DNA from: Bradyrhizobium ottawaense
GTDB lineage: Bacteria > Pseudomonadota > Alphaproteobacteria > Rhizobiales > Xanthobacteraceae
Assembly (NCBI RefSeq): GCF_900099825.1
Contig: NZ_LT629693.1
Coordinates: 4,661,001 to 4,725,000, forward strand
Length of the DNA stretch: 64,000 nucleotides
Direction of reading: 5' to 3'
The notes under the pieces were generated by a model, which saw nothing but the letters and a program-made list of their open reading frames with translations, had not been told where the DNA came from and searched no databases. Shown here piece after piece: positions 30,076 to 37,405 of the stretch. Each line of letters starts with the position of its first letter. Position 1 is the first letter of the stretch. Position numbers and translations under genes: made by a program.

Positions 30076-30793
30076 GCCAGCCCCCGCCGACGAACACGGC
30101 GGGATGACGGCAAGCGAAGGTGCGGCGCTGTACCGGTTGATGACCTGGCTGTCGCCGGCGTTTCCGGTCGGCGCCTTCTCTTATTCCAGCGGCATCGAAT
30201 GGGCGGTGGAGGCCGGCGACATCACTGATGCCGCCTCGTTGCGCGACTGGCTGGCCACGATGCTGGCGGAAGGCTCCGGATTTTGCGACGGCGTGTTTTT
30301 GGCGCAGGCGCATCGGGCGGTCTCGCGGCACGATGACGCCGCGTTGCGCGAGATCGCCGAACTCGCCGCCGCCTTCGTGCCGTCGCGCGAACGCCAGCTC
30401 GAGACCACGACGCAGGGGCGTGCCTTCATCGAGATCGCGCGGTCGGCCTGGACCTGCGAAGGGCTCGACGCCGTGATCACTGCTTGCGACGGGCCGATCG
30501 TCTATCCCGTTGCGGTGGGCCTGGTCAGCGCCGCGCACGCCATTCCGCTGGCGCCGGCGATGCATGGCTTCCTGCATGCGCTGGTGTCGAACTGGATTTC
30601 CGCAGGCGCGCGGCTGATCCCGCTCGGCCAGACCGACAGCCAGCGGGTGCTCGCCGCCCTCGAGCCGGTGGTGGTGTCCACGGCCAAGCGCGCGCTCGAA
30701 TCCGGCCTCGACGATCTCGCCAGCGCCACCTTCCGCGCCGACCTCGCCAGCCTGCGCCACGAGACCCAGTATACGAGGCTGTTCCGGTCATGA
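30062..30793 (+). CDS. ureF: UreF, urease accessory protein
   Basis: Accessory factor that gates GTP hydrolysis by UreG in the UreDFG complex. The start at 30062 (MTTSEP) overlaps the ureE stop and suggests translational coupling. ATG at 30104 is an alternative nearer the conserved region. The 243 residues contain [20 protein letters not shown] (in part), [25 protein letters not shown] and [13 protein letters not shown]. The long upstream frame inside ureE is an artefact of His codons. Confidence 0.94.
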   Translation: MTTSEPAPADEHGGMTASEGAALYRLMTWLSPAFPVGAFSYSSGIEWAVEAGDITDAASLRDWLATMLAEGSGFCDGVFLAQAHRAVSRHDDAALREIAELAAAFVPSRERQLETTTQGRAFIEIARSAWTCEGLDAVITACDGPIVYPVAVGLVSAAHAIPLAPAMHGFLHALVSNWISAGARLIPLGQTDSQRVLAALEPVVVSTAKRALESGLDDLASATFRADLASLRHETQYTRLFRS

Positions 30794-30814
30794 CGAGGCG
30801 ACGCACTCTCAGCC

Positions 30815-30923
30815 CGTCGTCCCCGCGAACGCGGGGACCCATAGTCACCGGCCATGATAGTTGCGGCAGACGTCCGCCATGCAGCCCTACAGATAGTTCA
30901 CGCGGTATGGGTCCCTGCGCCCG
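30815..30923. repeat. Palindromic repeat (CGTCGTCCC family) between ureF and ureG
   Basis: It begins CGTCGTCCCCGCGAACGCGGGGACCC, a hairpin by itself, and ends TATGGGTCCCTGCGCCC, complementary to the opening. A better preserved copy lies at 41763-41883. It puts 168 bases between ureF and ureG, which are usually tightly spaced. Confidence 0.8.
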
Positions 30924-30961
30924 TGCGCAATTGCGCACTAATAACTTGGAGAGCGCCCCAG

Positions 30962-31600
30962 ATGTCTAATTCTCATGGACCGCTTCGGATCGGCGTCGGC
31001 GGCCCCGTCGGCTCCGGCAAGACCGCGCTGATGGACCTGCTCTGCAAATCGATGCGGGAGCGCTACGACATCGCCGCGATCACCAACGACATCTACACCA
31101 AATGGGATGCCGAGTTTCTGGTGCGGTCGGGCTCGCTGACGCCAGATCGCATCGCCGGCGTCGAGACCGGCGGCTGCCCGCATACCGCGATCCGCGAGGA
31201 CGCCTCAATGAATCTCGCCGCTATCGCCGACATGCGCGCGAAATTCCCCAACCTCGATCTGGTGCTGATCGAGTCCGGCGGCGACAATCTGGCCGCGACT
31301 TTCTCGCCCGAACTCGCCGACCTCACGATCTACGTCATCGACGTCGCGGCGGGCGACAAGATCCCCTCCAAGGGCGGCCCCGGCATTACCCGATCCGACC
31401 TCCTGGTGATCAACAAGATCGATCTCGCGCCGCATGTCGGCGCGTCGCTGGAGAAGATGGACACCGATGCGAAGCGGATGCGCGGTGAACGCCCGTTCGT
31501 GATGACCAATCTGAAGAAGAGCGAGGGGCTCGATCGCATCATCGCCTTCATTGAGACCAAGGGCGGGCTCCGCCCGGCCGCGAAGGCCAAGGTCGGCTGA
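30962..31600 (+). CDS. ureG: UreG, urease accessory GTPase
   Basis: GTPase that delivers nickel to urease. The 212 residues contain P-loop GGPVGSGKT, the CPH motif in [25 protein letters not shown] and the specificity motif INKIDLAPH. The ATG at 30962 matches the conserved start. It is the last gene of the urt-ure cluster. No clear terminator follows. Confidence 0.97.
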   Translation: MSNSHGPLRIGVGGPVGSGKTALMDLLCKSMRERYDIAAITNDIYTKWDAEFLVRSGSLTPDRIAGVETGGCPHTAIREDASMNLAAIADMRAKFPNLDLVLIESGGDNLAATFSPELADLTIYVIDVAAGDKIPSKGGPGITRSDLLVINKIDLAPHVGASLEKMDTDAKRMRGERPFVMTNLKKSEGLDRIIAFIETKGGLRPAAKAKVG

Positions 31601-31907
31601 CGCCGGGCCGGGTCTTGCGACCGGCGACGCGCGTTAACCATTTGGGCGCTCGCTGCGGGTGTTTCGAAAATATCTCAAATTCGCGGGAACCAAATCGACC
31701 CGGCGCGATTAGCAACCTCTGGCCCCGCAAAACCAGCGTTAGCGGCGGCCAGCATTGTTACCCGCTGCCACCCCTCTCTCTGTTGCGTGCCGATGATCGC
31801 TCCTTCATATTCCGCCGCGGCCGGCGTTCGCTGCCGCGCGTTGCTGCCACGGCAGGTCCGAGAGTTGTTTTTTCGTTTTCGCCCACTTTTCATTCCCGAG
31901 TAAGCGA
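31601..31907. other. Intergenic region between ureG and the sensor kinase gene
   Basis: About 307 bases with no open frame or RNA gene that I can support. A GGAAC at 31684 lacks a correctly spaced CGTT. The last 60 bases are T-rich (GTTGTTTTTTCG). The promoter of the downstream kinase probably lies here, but I cannot assign boxes. Confidence 0.4.
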
Positions 31908-33566
31908 GTGGTCCGGCTGGGATTCATCATCGGCTTTATCGCACTGATCGGGGTCATGCTCTCCGGTTTTGCGGCCTATCGCGTCCACGATCAGGAACTG
32001 CAGATCGAGGGGATCGCGCTGGCGCGCGCGATCGACGTCCACGCCAGTCTGGTGCAGGATCGCCTGACCGAGCGCGAATTGCTTGCGCGCGTTGCATCCG
32101 GGCTGTTCCGCGCGCCATCGGTGGTGAAGGCCAACATGCTGCAGCCGCTGCGGTCCTCGATCTATGCCTTCAAGACCGATTTCGTGGTGGCGTCCTGGAT
32201 CGCGCGGCTCAAGCCAGGCGAGCTGGGCCAGGCCGAATCCGAACTCAGGAGCGCCGGCTTTTCCAACCCGACGATTCGCGATTTCGACGACCAGCCGCTG
32301 GACATCAAGGCCATCGACAAGCCGGTCAACGTGCTGATGGACCTCGAACCGCGCAGCCCGGACACGATCGGCCTTCCCGGCCGCGCGCTGGACCGTCACT
32401 CGATCGTCGGCCCGATGCTGGCGCAGGCGACGGTGGCCGGCAAGCCAGTCGCGTCGGACCCGATCCCGCTGTTGCGGGTGAACGGGCCGGTCGGCCTCGT
32501 GCTGGCGGCGCCGGTGTCGCAGGATGGATCGACCGGGCTCGCCGGCTTCGTCACCTTTTCCTACGAGTTGGCGCCGTTGATGCTGGCCAATGACGATCGC
32601 TCGCTGTTTTCGGTGGTGCTGAAGGATCCGCGCGACGCCAATGACGAGTTCGTCGCCAACGATTCCGGCGTCGTCACCTCGCGCGCGGTGGCGCAGGACA
32701 GCCCGGCGCCGTCGATGGTGCGCAAGGTGACGTTTGGCGGCCGCGACTGGTCGCTCGCTTATTACGCCAAAACCAACGTGCTGCAGCGCGCGCAGCAAAC
32801 GGCTGTGATCGTGGCTGCCATCGGCCTGGCGCTGACCGGCATCATCTGCGGGCTGTTTGGTTACGTCGCCTACAACAACCTGCGGCTCAGCCGCGAGATC
32901 CAGGTAAGAATCGGCTTCGAGCGTCGGCTGACCGCCGTGATCGACGAGCTCAACCATCGGGTCAAGAACATCCTGGCCGTGATCCAGTCGATCGTGACGC
33001 GCACGCTGCGTCACGGCTCCGACATCGATGTCGCGCGCGAGCTTCTGATCGGGCGCATTCACGCGATGTCCAATGTCGTCACGCTGCTCAGCGAGAGCCA
33101 GTGGCAGGGCGTCAAGCTGAAAGGCCTGTTCGAGTCGCGCGCGATCCCGCACGCCGAGCGCATCGCGGTGAACGGCCCTGACATCGCCGTCAGCGCGCGG
33201 GCCGCGCAATCGCTCTCGCTGTTGTTCTTCGAACTGGCGTCGCATTCCGACGAGGGCCTGTCGCTGGTCGGCAAGCACCCGCATATCGTGGCGACCTGGG
33301 AGATCACCGGCGAGGAGCCGGAGACGATTTTTCATTTTCGCTGGGAAGAGTTCAACACCAGCGCCGCGACGCGGCGGGAAGACTCGGATTTCGGCCTGAT
33401 CCTGCTCGATCGCGTGGCGCCGGAAGCGCTGGGCGGCACCGCCAAGCGCTACTTCACCGATGTCAGCTACGTCTACGAACTCACCGCGCCGATGGTGACC
33501 GTCGTCGACATGAGCGAGCGCGACCGCACCGACCAGATTTCCGCGCCGGTGCGTCCGGTAAGGTAG
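31908..33566 (+). CDS. CHASE-like HWE/HisKA_2-type sensor kinase with degenerate ATP site
   Basis: Membrane sensor of 552 residues. A helix at about 4-24 precedes a periplasmic sensor domain that resembles CHASE (SLVQDRLTERELLARVASG), then a second helix near 300-325 (VAAIGLALTGIICGLFGY). The phosphoacceptor region ELNHRVKNILAVIQS has His350. The catalytic domain is odd: the HWE N-box ELATNA reads ELASHS (442-447, Asn replaced by His446), and the later Gly-rich box is DFGLIL instead of a GFG form. Kinase activity is therefore doubtful. HWE kinases often feed PhyR, whose gene lies 1.7 kb away. Start GTG at 31908 is tentative. Confidence 0.75.
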   Translation: MVRLGFIIGFIALIGVMLSGFAAYRVHDQELQIEGIALARAIDVHASLVQDRLTERELLARVASGLFRAPSVVKANMLQPLRSSIYAFKTDFVVASWIARLKPGELGQAESELRSAGFSNPTIRDFDDQPLDIKAIDKPVNVLMDLEPRSPDTIGLPGRALDRHSIVGPMLAQATVAGKPVASDPIPLLRVNGPVGLVLAAPVSQDGSTGLAGFVTFSYELAPLMLANDDRSLFSVVLKDPRDANDEFVANDSGVVTSRAVAQDSPAPSMVRKVTFGGRDWSLAYYAKTNVLQRAQQTAVIVAAIGLALTGIICGLFGYVAYNNLRLSREIQVRIGFERRLTAVIDELNHRVKNILAVIQSIVTRTLRHGSDIDVARELLIGRIHAMSNVVTLLSESQWQGVKLKGLFESRAIPHAERIAVNGPDIAVSARAAQSLSLLFFELASHSDEGLSLVGKHPHIVATWEITGEEPETIFHFRWEEFNTSAATRREDSDFGLILLDRVAPEALGGTAKRYFTDVSYVYELTAPMVTVVDMSERDRTDQISAPVRPVR

Positions 33567-33583
33567 GGCGCTAGCGCAAAGAA

Positions 33584-33614
33584 TTGTAGGGTGGGCAAAG
33601 CGAAGCGTGCCCAC
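33584..33614 (+). repeat. Left REP-like hairpin of the RAYT unit
   Basis: GTAG at 33586-33589 precedes a stem formed by GTGGGCA and TGCCCAC around a short AAGCGAAGC loop. It sits 27 bases before the transposase start. Confidence 0.8.
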
Positions 33615-33640
33615 CGCGCCGCGCGTGGTATAGTGGCGGT

Positions 33641-34168
33641 ATGCCGCAATATCGACGAGCGCGAATAGACGGTAGCACGTTCTTTTTCACGGTCGTTCTT
33701 GCCGATCGGTCGAGCAACCTGCTCGTCGAAGAAATCGAACGTCTGCGGAAGGCCTATCGCCTTGTTCAGGAACGTCGGCCGTTCGAGACCGTTGCGATTT
33801 GCGTGCTACCCGATCACGTTCACGCAATCTGGACCCTGCCGGAAAGCGATTTTGATTTCTCTACCCGTTGGAGCCTGATCAAGAGCGGGTTTTCGCGGGG
33901 TCTTGACGCGCGGCCGCGGTCGGGAAGTAAGCTCGCCAAACGGGAAAAAGGTGTTTGGCAGCGCCGTTATTGGGAACATGCTATTCGCGATGACGCGGAT
34001 CTCGAACGGCATGTTGATTATGTTCATTTCAATCCTGTAAAACATGGTCATGTCACCCGTGTATCGCAGTGGCCGCATAGCAGCTTTCATCGCTATGTCG
34101 AACGAGGCCTGCTCGTCGCCGATTGGGGCGGGAATGTAAGAGATATCCAGGGTTCGTTCGGGGAATGA
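33641..34168 (+). CDS. REP-associated tyrosine transposase (RAYT)
   Basis: Y1 HUH-family single-strand endonuclease, TnpA-REP type. The 175 residues contain the HUH motif H59-V60-H61 in LPDHVHAIW and the catalytic Tyr127 in DYVHFNPVKHG, plus the RAYT-typical WQRRYWEHAIRDD. All catalytic residues are present. ATG at 33641 has no strong ribosome-binding site, as is common for these rare enzymes. GC content is lower than that of its neighbours. Confidence 0.92.
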   Translation: MPQYRRARIDGSTFFFTVVLADRSSNLLVEEIERLRKAYRLVQERRPFETVAICVLPDHVHAIWTLPESDFDFSTRWSLIKSGFSRGLDARPRSGSKLAKREKGVWQRRYWEHAIRDDADLERHVDYVHFNPVKHGHVTRVSQWPHSSFHRYVERGLLVADWGGNVRDIQGSFGE

Positions 34169-34171
34169 AAT

Positions 34172-34210
34172 GGTGGGCACGGCGCAAGTGCGCCTTTGCC
34201 CACCCTACAA
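34172..34210 (-). repeat. Right REP-like hairpin of the RAYT unit
   Basis: Inverted relative of the left copy: read on the minus strand it opens TTGTAGGGTGGGCAAAG, holds an 8-base longer loop arm (GCGCACTTGCGCC), and closes GTGCCCACC. GTAG on the minus strand lies at 34205-34208. Confidence 0.8.
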
Positions 34211-34241
34211 AGCTTCACCCGGGTTACGAAACGACAAAACA

Positions 34242-34269
34242 AAAAGGCGGCCCGACCGGGCCGCCTTTT
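34242..34269 (-). terminator. Rho-independent terminator after ecfG
   Basis: A perfect 12-bp stem (34242-34253 with 34258-34269) has loop GACC. On the minus strand it ends TTTTTGTTTTG. It lies 22 bases past the ecfG stop. The A-run on the other arm also gives a T-tract on the plus strand (CTTTTC), so it may act in both directions. Confidence 0.9.
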
Positions 34270-34290
34270 CGTGTCAGTTCGATCACGTCA

Positions 34291-34839
34291 TCAGCCGCCG
34301 TTGCCGCCGATCACGGCGCGTACCGTGTTGTCGGGGCCGAAATCATCGGCGCCGTCGACGTAGAGCAAAGCGGACAGTTTTGAGCGCGCGCGGTTGACGC
34401 GGCTCTTGATGGTGCCGACCGCGCAGCCGCAGATCGCCGCCGCGTCCTCGTAGGAGAAGCCGGAGGCACCGACCAGGATCAGCGCCTCGCGCTGGTCCTG
34501 CGGCAGCTTTTCGAGCGCGACGCGAAACTCCTCGAACTCCAGATGAGCGTTTTGCGCCGGCTGGGTCTTCAGGGTCTTGGCGTAGTTGCCCTCGGCGTCC
34601 TCCACCTCGCGCCGCCGCTTGCGATAGTCGGAGCGGAACAGGTTGCGCAGGATGGTGAACAGCCACGCCGGCAGGTTGGAGCCGGGCTGGAACGAGTCGA
34701 TATTGGCGATGGCCCGCAGCAACGTTTCCTGCACCAGGTCGTCGGCACGGTCGCCATTACCGGAGAGCGAGATTGCGAACGCGCGCAGGCTGGGGACCGA
34801 CGCCAAGATGTCGTCGCGAAGTGAGTCGGTGAGAGGCAT
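34291..34839 (-). CDS. ecfG: EcfG, general stress response ECF sigma factor
   Basis: ECF15-group sigma factor that directs the alphaproteobacterial general stress response. The 182 residues have sigma-2 (DDLVQETLLRAIANIDSFQPG in part; WLFTILRNLFRSDYRKRRRE in part) and sigma-4 (LPQDQREALILVGASGFSYEDAA in part; GTIKSRVNRAR). Its ATG overlaps the nepR stop (TAATG), so sigma and anti-sigma factor are coupled. In the unstressed cell NepR holds EcfG; phosphorylated PhyR pulls NepR away. Confidence 0.95.
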   Translation of the reverse strand: MPLTDSLRDDILASVPSLRAFAISLSGNGDRADDLVQETLLRAIANIDSFQPGSNLPAWLFTILRNLFRSDYRKRRREVEDAEGNYAKTLKTQPAQNAHLEFEEFRVALEKLPQDQREALILVGASGFSYEDAAAICGCAVGTIKSRVNRARSKLSALLYVDGADDFGPDNTVRAVIGGNGG

Positions 34840-35036
34840 TACTCACCTCCGTCTTTTTTTGCGATTTCGGCGGCTGCTTCGGGCCCGTCGAGCTTGCGGA
34901 TGAGGTCGGCAAAGCGGTCCGGCACACCCTGCCGCACCACGTCGTCATACATGGCCCTTAGCTGGTGCCCGATTCGAGACTGAATCTCGGAATTCAGTCC
35001 GCCCTGCTTCTTTACTTCTTTCATGATCTGATCCAC
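34839..35036 (-). CDS. nepR: NepR, anti-sigma factor of EcfG
   Basis: Small anti-sigma factor of 65 residues whose two helices bind EcfG or phosphorylated PhyR. The family core is visible as IGHQLRAMYDDVVRQGVPDRF (in part) and FADLIRKLD. Position directly before ecfG with a one-base overlap, and divergence from phyR, match the standard operon. The tail ends KKDGGE. Confidence 0.93.
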   Translation of the reverse strand: MDQIMKEVKKQGGLNSEIQSRIGHQLRAMYDDVVRQGVPDRFADLIRKLDGPEAAAEIAKKDGGE

Positions 35037-35131
35037 GCTCCCCCGGAAGTTAAGCCCCTGTTTTTCAAGATTTTTTCCTCGAAATGGGCCTTATTGATGG
35101 GTACTGGCCGCCGCGTTGTAGGTTGAAGGCT

Positions 35132-35156
35132 AATGCGATCAGTCCAAGAAAGTTCC
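35132..35156 (-). promoter_or_regulatory. Sigma-EcfG promoter of nepR-ecfG
   Basis: On the minus strand GGAAC (35152-35156), 16 bases, then CATT (35132-35135) fits GGAAC-N16-CGTT with one mismatch. It lies 96 bases before nepR, consistent with autoregulation of the sigma factor. Confidence 0.7.
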
Positions 35157-35177
35157 GAATGACGGGAACTTTTTCCG

Positions 35178-35202
35178 GGAACTTTTTCGTCGCTCAGGCG
35201 TA
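35178..35202 (+). promoter_or_regulatory. Sigma-EcfG promoter of phyR
   Basis: On the plus strand GGAAC (35178-35182), 16 bases, then CGTA (35199-35202) fits GGAAC-N16-CGTT with one mismatch. It lies about 109 bases before the phyR start and back to back with the nepR promoter. A second GGAAC at 35165 has wrong spacing. Confidence 0.7.
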
Positions 35203-35310
35203 GTTGGGGTGACAGGGGAACCGGGTCACCCCGTTTTATATACGCCGGGCTTGAACATGCGTTTCAGGCTTGGTCGATCCGAGGTACGTCTAGACAAGGA
35301 TGGAGTGGGG

Positions 35311-36111
35311 ATGTCCCGATCACAGCTCGTTGCCGAACATTTGCCGCTGCTGCGGCGCTATGCCCGTGCGTTGACCGGCAACCAGGCGTCCGGTGACGCC
35401 TATGTCGGGGCCATGCTGGAGGCCCTGTTGCAGGATCCCTCGCTGCTGGACGAGCGGCACGGCGCCCGCGTCGGCCTGTTCCGGCTGTTCACGCAGATAT
35501 GGAATTCGGTCTCGATCAATGACAAGTCCGAGATCCCCTCCGCCGCGTCGCCGTCGGAGCGGCGGCTGTCGAACATCACCCCCCTGCCGCGGCAGGCCTT
35601 CCTGCTGCTGTCACTGGAAGGCTTTTCCGAGGAGGAAGTCGCCTTCATTCTCGACAAGGAGATTGTCGAGACCCGCAAGCTCGCCGATACCGCCGGCCGC
35701 GAGATGGCGGCTGAAATCGCCACCGATGTCCTGATCATCGAGGACGAGACCTTCATCGCGATGGATCTCGAAAGCCTCGTGAAGAATCTCGGCCACAACG
35801 TCATCGGCGTTGCCCGCACCCATACCGATGCCGTTGCACTCGCCAAGAACCGCAAGCCCGGCCTGATCCTGGCCGACATCCAGCTCGCCGACGGTTCGTC
35901 GGGTCTCGACGCGGTCAATGAGTTGCTCAAGACCTTCGAAGTGCCTGTCGTGTTCATCACCGCCTATCCCGAACGCTTCCTCACCGGCGAACGTCCGGAG
36001 CCGGCGTTTTTGATTTCAAAGCCGTTCCAGCCCGCGATGGTCTCCGCGGTGGCGAGCCAGGCGCTGTTCTTCCAGCGCAATTCGAAGAACCGCGCGCCGA
36101 AGGTGGCGTAA
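35311..36111 (+). CDS. phyR: PhyR, anti-anti-sigma response regulator
   Basis: Master switch of the general stress response. Residues 1-125 are a sigma-like domain (LPLLRRYARALTGNQASGDAYV in part; LPRQAFLLLSLEGFSEEEVAFIL in part) that mimics EcfG to sequester NepR. Residues about 138-258 are a receiver with Asp189 (LILADIQLADG), acidic pair EDE and Lys in ISKPF. ATG at 35311 follows GGAG; the upstream frame is not supported. The 266-residue length is standard. Confidence 0.95.
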   Translation: MSRSQLVAEHLPLLRRYARALTGNQASGDAYVGAMLEALLQDPSLLDERHGARVGLFRLFTQIWNSVSINDKSEIPSAASPSERRLSNITPLPRQAFLLLSLEGFSEEEVAFILDKEIVETRKLADTAGREMAAEIATDVLIIEDETFIAMDLESLVKNLGHNVIGVARTHTDAVALAKNRKPGLILADIQLADGSSGLDAVNELLKTFEVPVVFITAYPERFLTGERPEPAFLISKPFQPAMVSAVASQALFFQRNSKNRAPKVA

Positions 36112-36138
36112 CGGCCAGATCTACACGTTTTCGATATG

Positions 36139-36168
36139 AAAACGGCGCGCCGCATGGCGCGCCGTTTT
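36139..36168 (+). terminator. Rho-independent terminator after phyR
   Basis: A 13-bp stem (36139-36151 with 36156-36168) with loop GCAT is followed by TGTTTTG on the plus strand, 27 bases past the phyR stop. Confidence 0.9.
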
Positions 36169-36338
36169 TGTTTTGCGCAGGCTGATCTGGCGGCCGATCG
36201 CCTGCGACGTCGTCATAAGACGACCTTGCCATAATTTGGGTCGGGATTCTCTTGCAGAGAAGCGTATAGAAGCATCACGCAGCGGACCGGCACGTCGGTG
36301 CCGGAGCTGCACAGCCGATATCGGCAGGAGGAAATCAC

Positions 36339-36518
36339 ATGCTCAACGATCGCGAGAAAATCCTGACGGCGCTGCGCGAAAAACCGCTCAAGATCTTTGA
36401 AGTCATGAAGCGCGCCAATCTGCCCAATCAGGAGGCCTGCCAGGCGCTGTTGCTGAAAATGCGGGACGAAGGCTCGGTGAAATTCGACATTCACAAGGGC
36501 CAATGGCACATCGGATGA
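36339..36518 (+). CDS. Small winged-helix-like hypothetical protein (59 aa)
   Basis: A 59-residue protein with a strong GGAGGAAA site 6 bases before its ATG. The pattern (MLNDREKILTALRE, KIFEVMKRANLPNQEACQALL, LLKMRDEGSVKFD, KGQWHIG, given in parts) reads as helix-turn-helix plus a beta wing, so DNA binding is possible. I do not recognise a named family. The last codons and stop are the first unit of a 21-base tandem repeat. Confidence 0.75.
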   Translation: MLNDREKILTALREKPLKIFEVMKRANLPNQEACQALLLKMRDEGSVKFDIHKGQWHIG

Positions 36519-36561
36519 TGCCAGCGGCACATTGGATGATGGCAATGGCACATCGGATAAT
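36499..36561 (+). repeat. Three 21-base tandem repeats duplicating a gene end with its stop
   Basis: Units at 36499-36519, 36520-36540 and 36541-36561 share GGCACATCGGATGAT with few changes. In the frame of the upstream gene each unit encodes Q-[WR]-H-I-G and a stop (TGA, TGA, TAA). The period is exactly seven codons, so a slip or point mutation at one stop would still be followed by the next. Confidence 0.85.
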
Positions 36562-36660
36562 CCGGGGACCGCGGCGCCCGCGGGGCCGGTGCGGTTAACG
36601 CAGCCTTTACCATGTTGCGATAGTTTTCGGCTCTGGTGTTCAGTAAAAGGCCGCACGCAC

Positions 36661-37137
36661 ATGGCGTACCGAAACAATCAGCAGCTCCGCGAGGACATCT
36701 GGGATTATCGGAACCGATCTTCGATCCGGGAAAGCGAGAACGTTCTCAGGTTTCCCCGGTCCGACGAAGAGGACTACGGCGAGACCGCGCTGGATCTGGT
36801 GAACCAGGCCGCCGAACTCTTCGACAGCATGGAAAGCCACGCGCGCGAGACCGAGGCCAACGCCCAGTCGTTGTGCAAGAGCCTGGCCGAAAAGCTGCTT
36901 CTGGCGGAACGGCAGAAGGAAGCCGCCGAACGCGCGCAGCTCGAAACCATCACCGAACTCAATCGCAGGCTTCAGGAAGCGACCCGGGCATTGAAACATG
37001 CCGAGAAGCGCGTCGAATCCGCCGAAGACTATGCCACCGCCGCGGAGTTTCGCGCGCAGGCCGCGGAGAACCAGCTCTTCAAGGCCAATCGCGAACTCGC
37101 CGCGGTCGAGGAAGCCATCCGTACGCGGCTGCTCTGA
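36661..37137 (+). CDS. Coiled-coil hypothetical protein
   Basis: Unrecognised cytoplasmic protein of 158 residues. The ATG at 36661 (MAYRNNQQ) is taken because the region before it is repeat sequence; an open frame extends to 36532. Residues about 45-155 are continuous Ala/Glu/Arg/Leu heptads (AERQKEAAERAQLETI in part; HAEKRVESAEDYATAAEF), predicting a long coiled coil. No signal peptide or membrane segment. Function unknown. Confidence 0.65.
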   Translation: MAYRNNQQLREDIWDYRNRSSIRESENVLRFPRSDEEDYGETALDLVNQAAELFDSMESHARETEANAQSLCKSLAEKLLLAERQKEAAERAQLETITELNRRLQEATRALKHAEKRVESAEDYATAAEFRAQAAENQLFKANRELAAVEEAIRTRLL

Positions 37138-37312
37138 ACGGCCCGAACGGTTTGCCGGAGCCCGGATCGCGTTAGCCTCGGCCTGCGTCAGCACGTCAAA
37201 TTTGCAACGTCTTAACTCCCGGGCGCGAATCGCGCACCATAGGTGCCAGACCGCCATTTGCGGCAAGGGCTTTTTCGGTTCGATTGAATCAGAACCTGGC
37301 TCTAATCATTTG

Positions 37313-37384
37313 TTTTGACGCGTTTTCTTTACACGAACCGGTTTCCGCCCGGATCAAGTCCGGGGCAGGCTTTCGCTCGAAATT
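37313..37384 (-). repeat. Diverged copy of the intergenic repeat seen before ureD
   Basis: TTTTGACGCGTTTTCTTTAC, CGAACCGGTTTCC and TTTCGCTCGAAA match, in reverse orientation, blocks of the repeat at 25121-25231. An inner CCCGGATC-AAGTCCGGGG palindrome has been added or evolved. It lies just before the frameshifted kinase gene. Confidence 0.6.
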
Positions 37385-37405
37385 GCTATAGCTGGGGCGC
37401 GACCT

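Larger units (their letters stand above)
33584..34210 (+). mobile_element. REP-RAYT unit: transposase gene bracketed by inverted REP-like hairpins
   Basis: A RAYT gene (33641-34168) is flanked by REP-like sequences at 33584-33614 and, inverted, at 34172-34210. Both share TTGTAGGGTGGGCAAAG and close with GTGCCCACC. Each has a GTAG tetranucleotide at the foot of a GTGGGCA/TGCCCAC hairpin, the mark that RAYT enzymes recognise. No target-site duplication is expected for this class. Confidence 0.85.

Noticed and set aside
31684..31708. GGAAC before the sensor kinase as an EcfG promoter
   Set aside because: At 16 or 17 bases the sequence is GATT or ATTA, matching only two of four -10 bases.
31890..33614. 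574-codon open frame opposite the sensor kinase
   Set aside because: Antisense shadow with no recognisable domain; the plus-strand frame has helices and a phosphoacceptor motif.
33641..34168. IS200/IS605 transposase
   Set aside because: Size and HUH/Tyr layout overlap, but the GTAG-footed REP flanks and the WQRRYWEH and NPVKHG blocks fit RAYT; no TnpB is present.
35165..35190. First GGAAC in the nepR-phyR gap as an EcfG promoter
   Set aside because: The nearest CG-T element is 18 bases away and reads CGTC; the second GGAAC has correct spacing.
36499..36561. Short CRISPR-like array
   Set aside because: Units are contiguous with no spacers and lie at a gene end; this is a simple tandem repeat.
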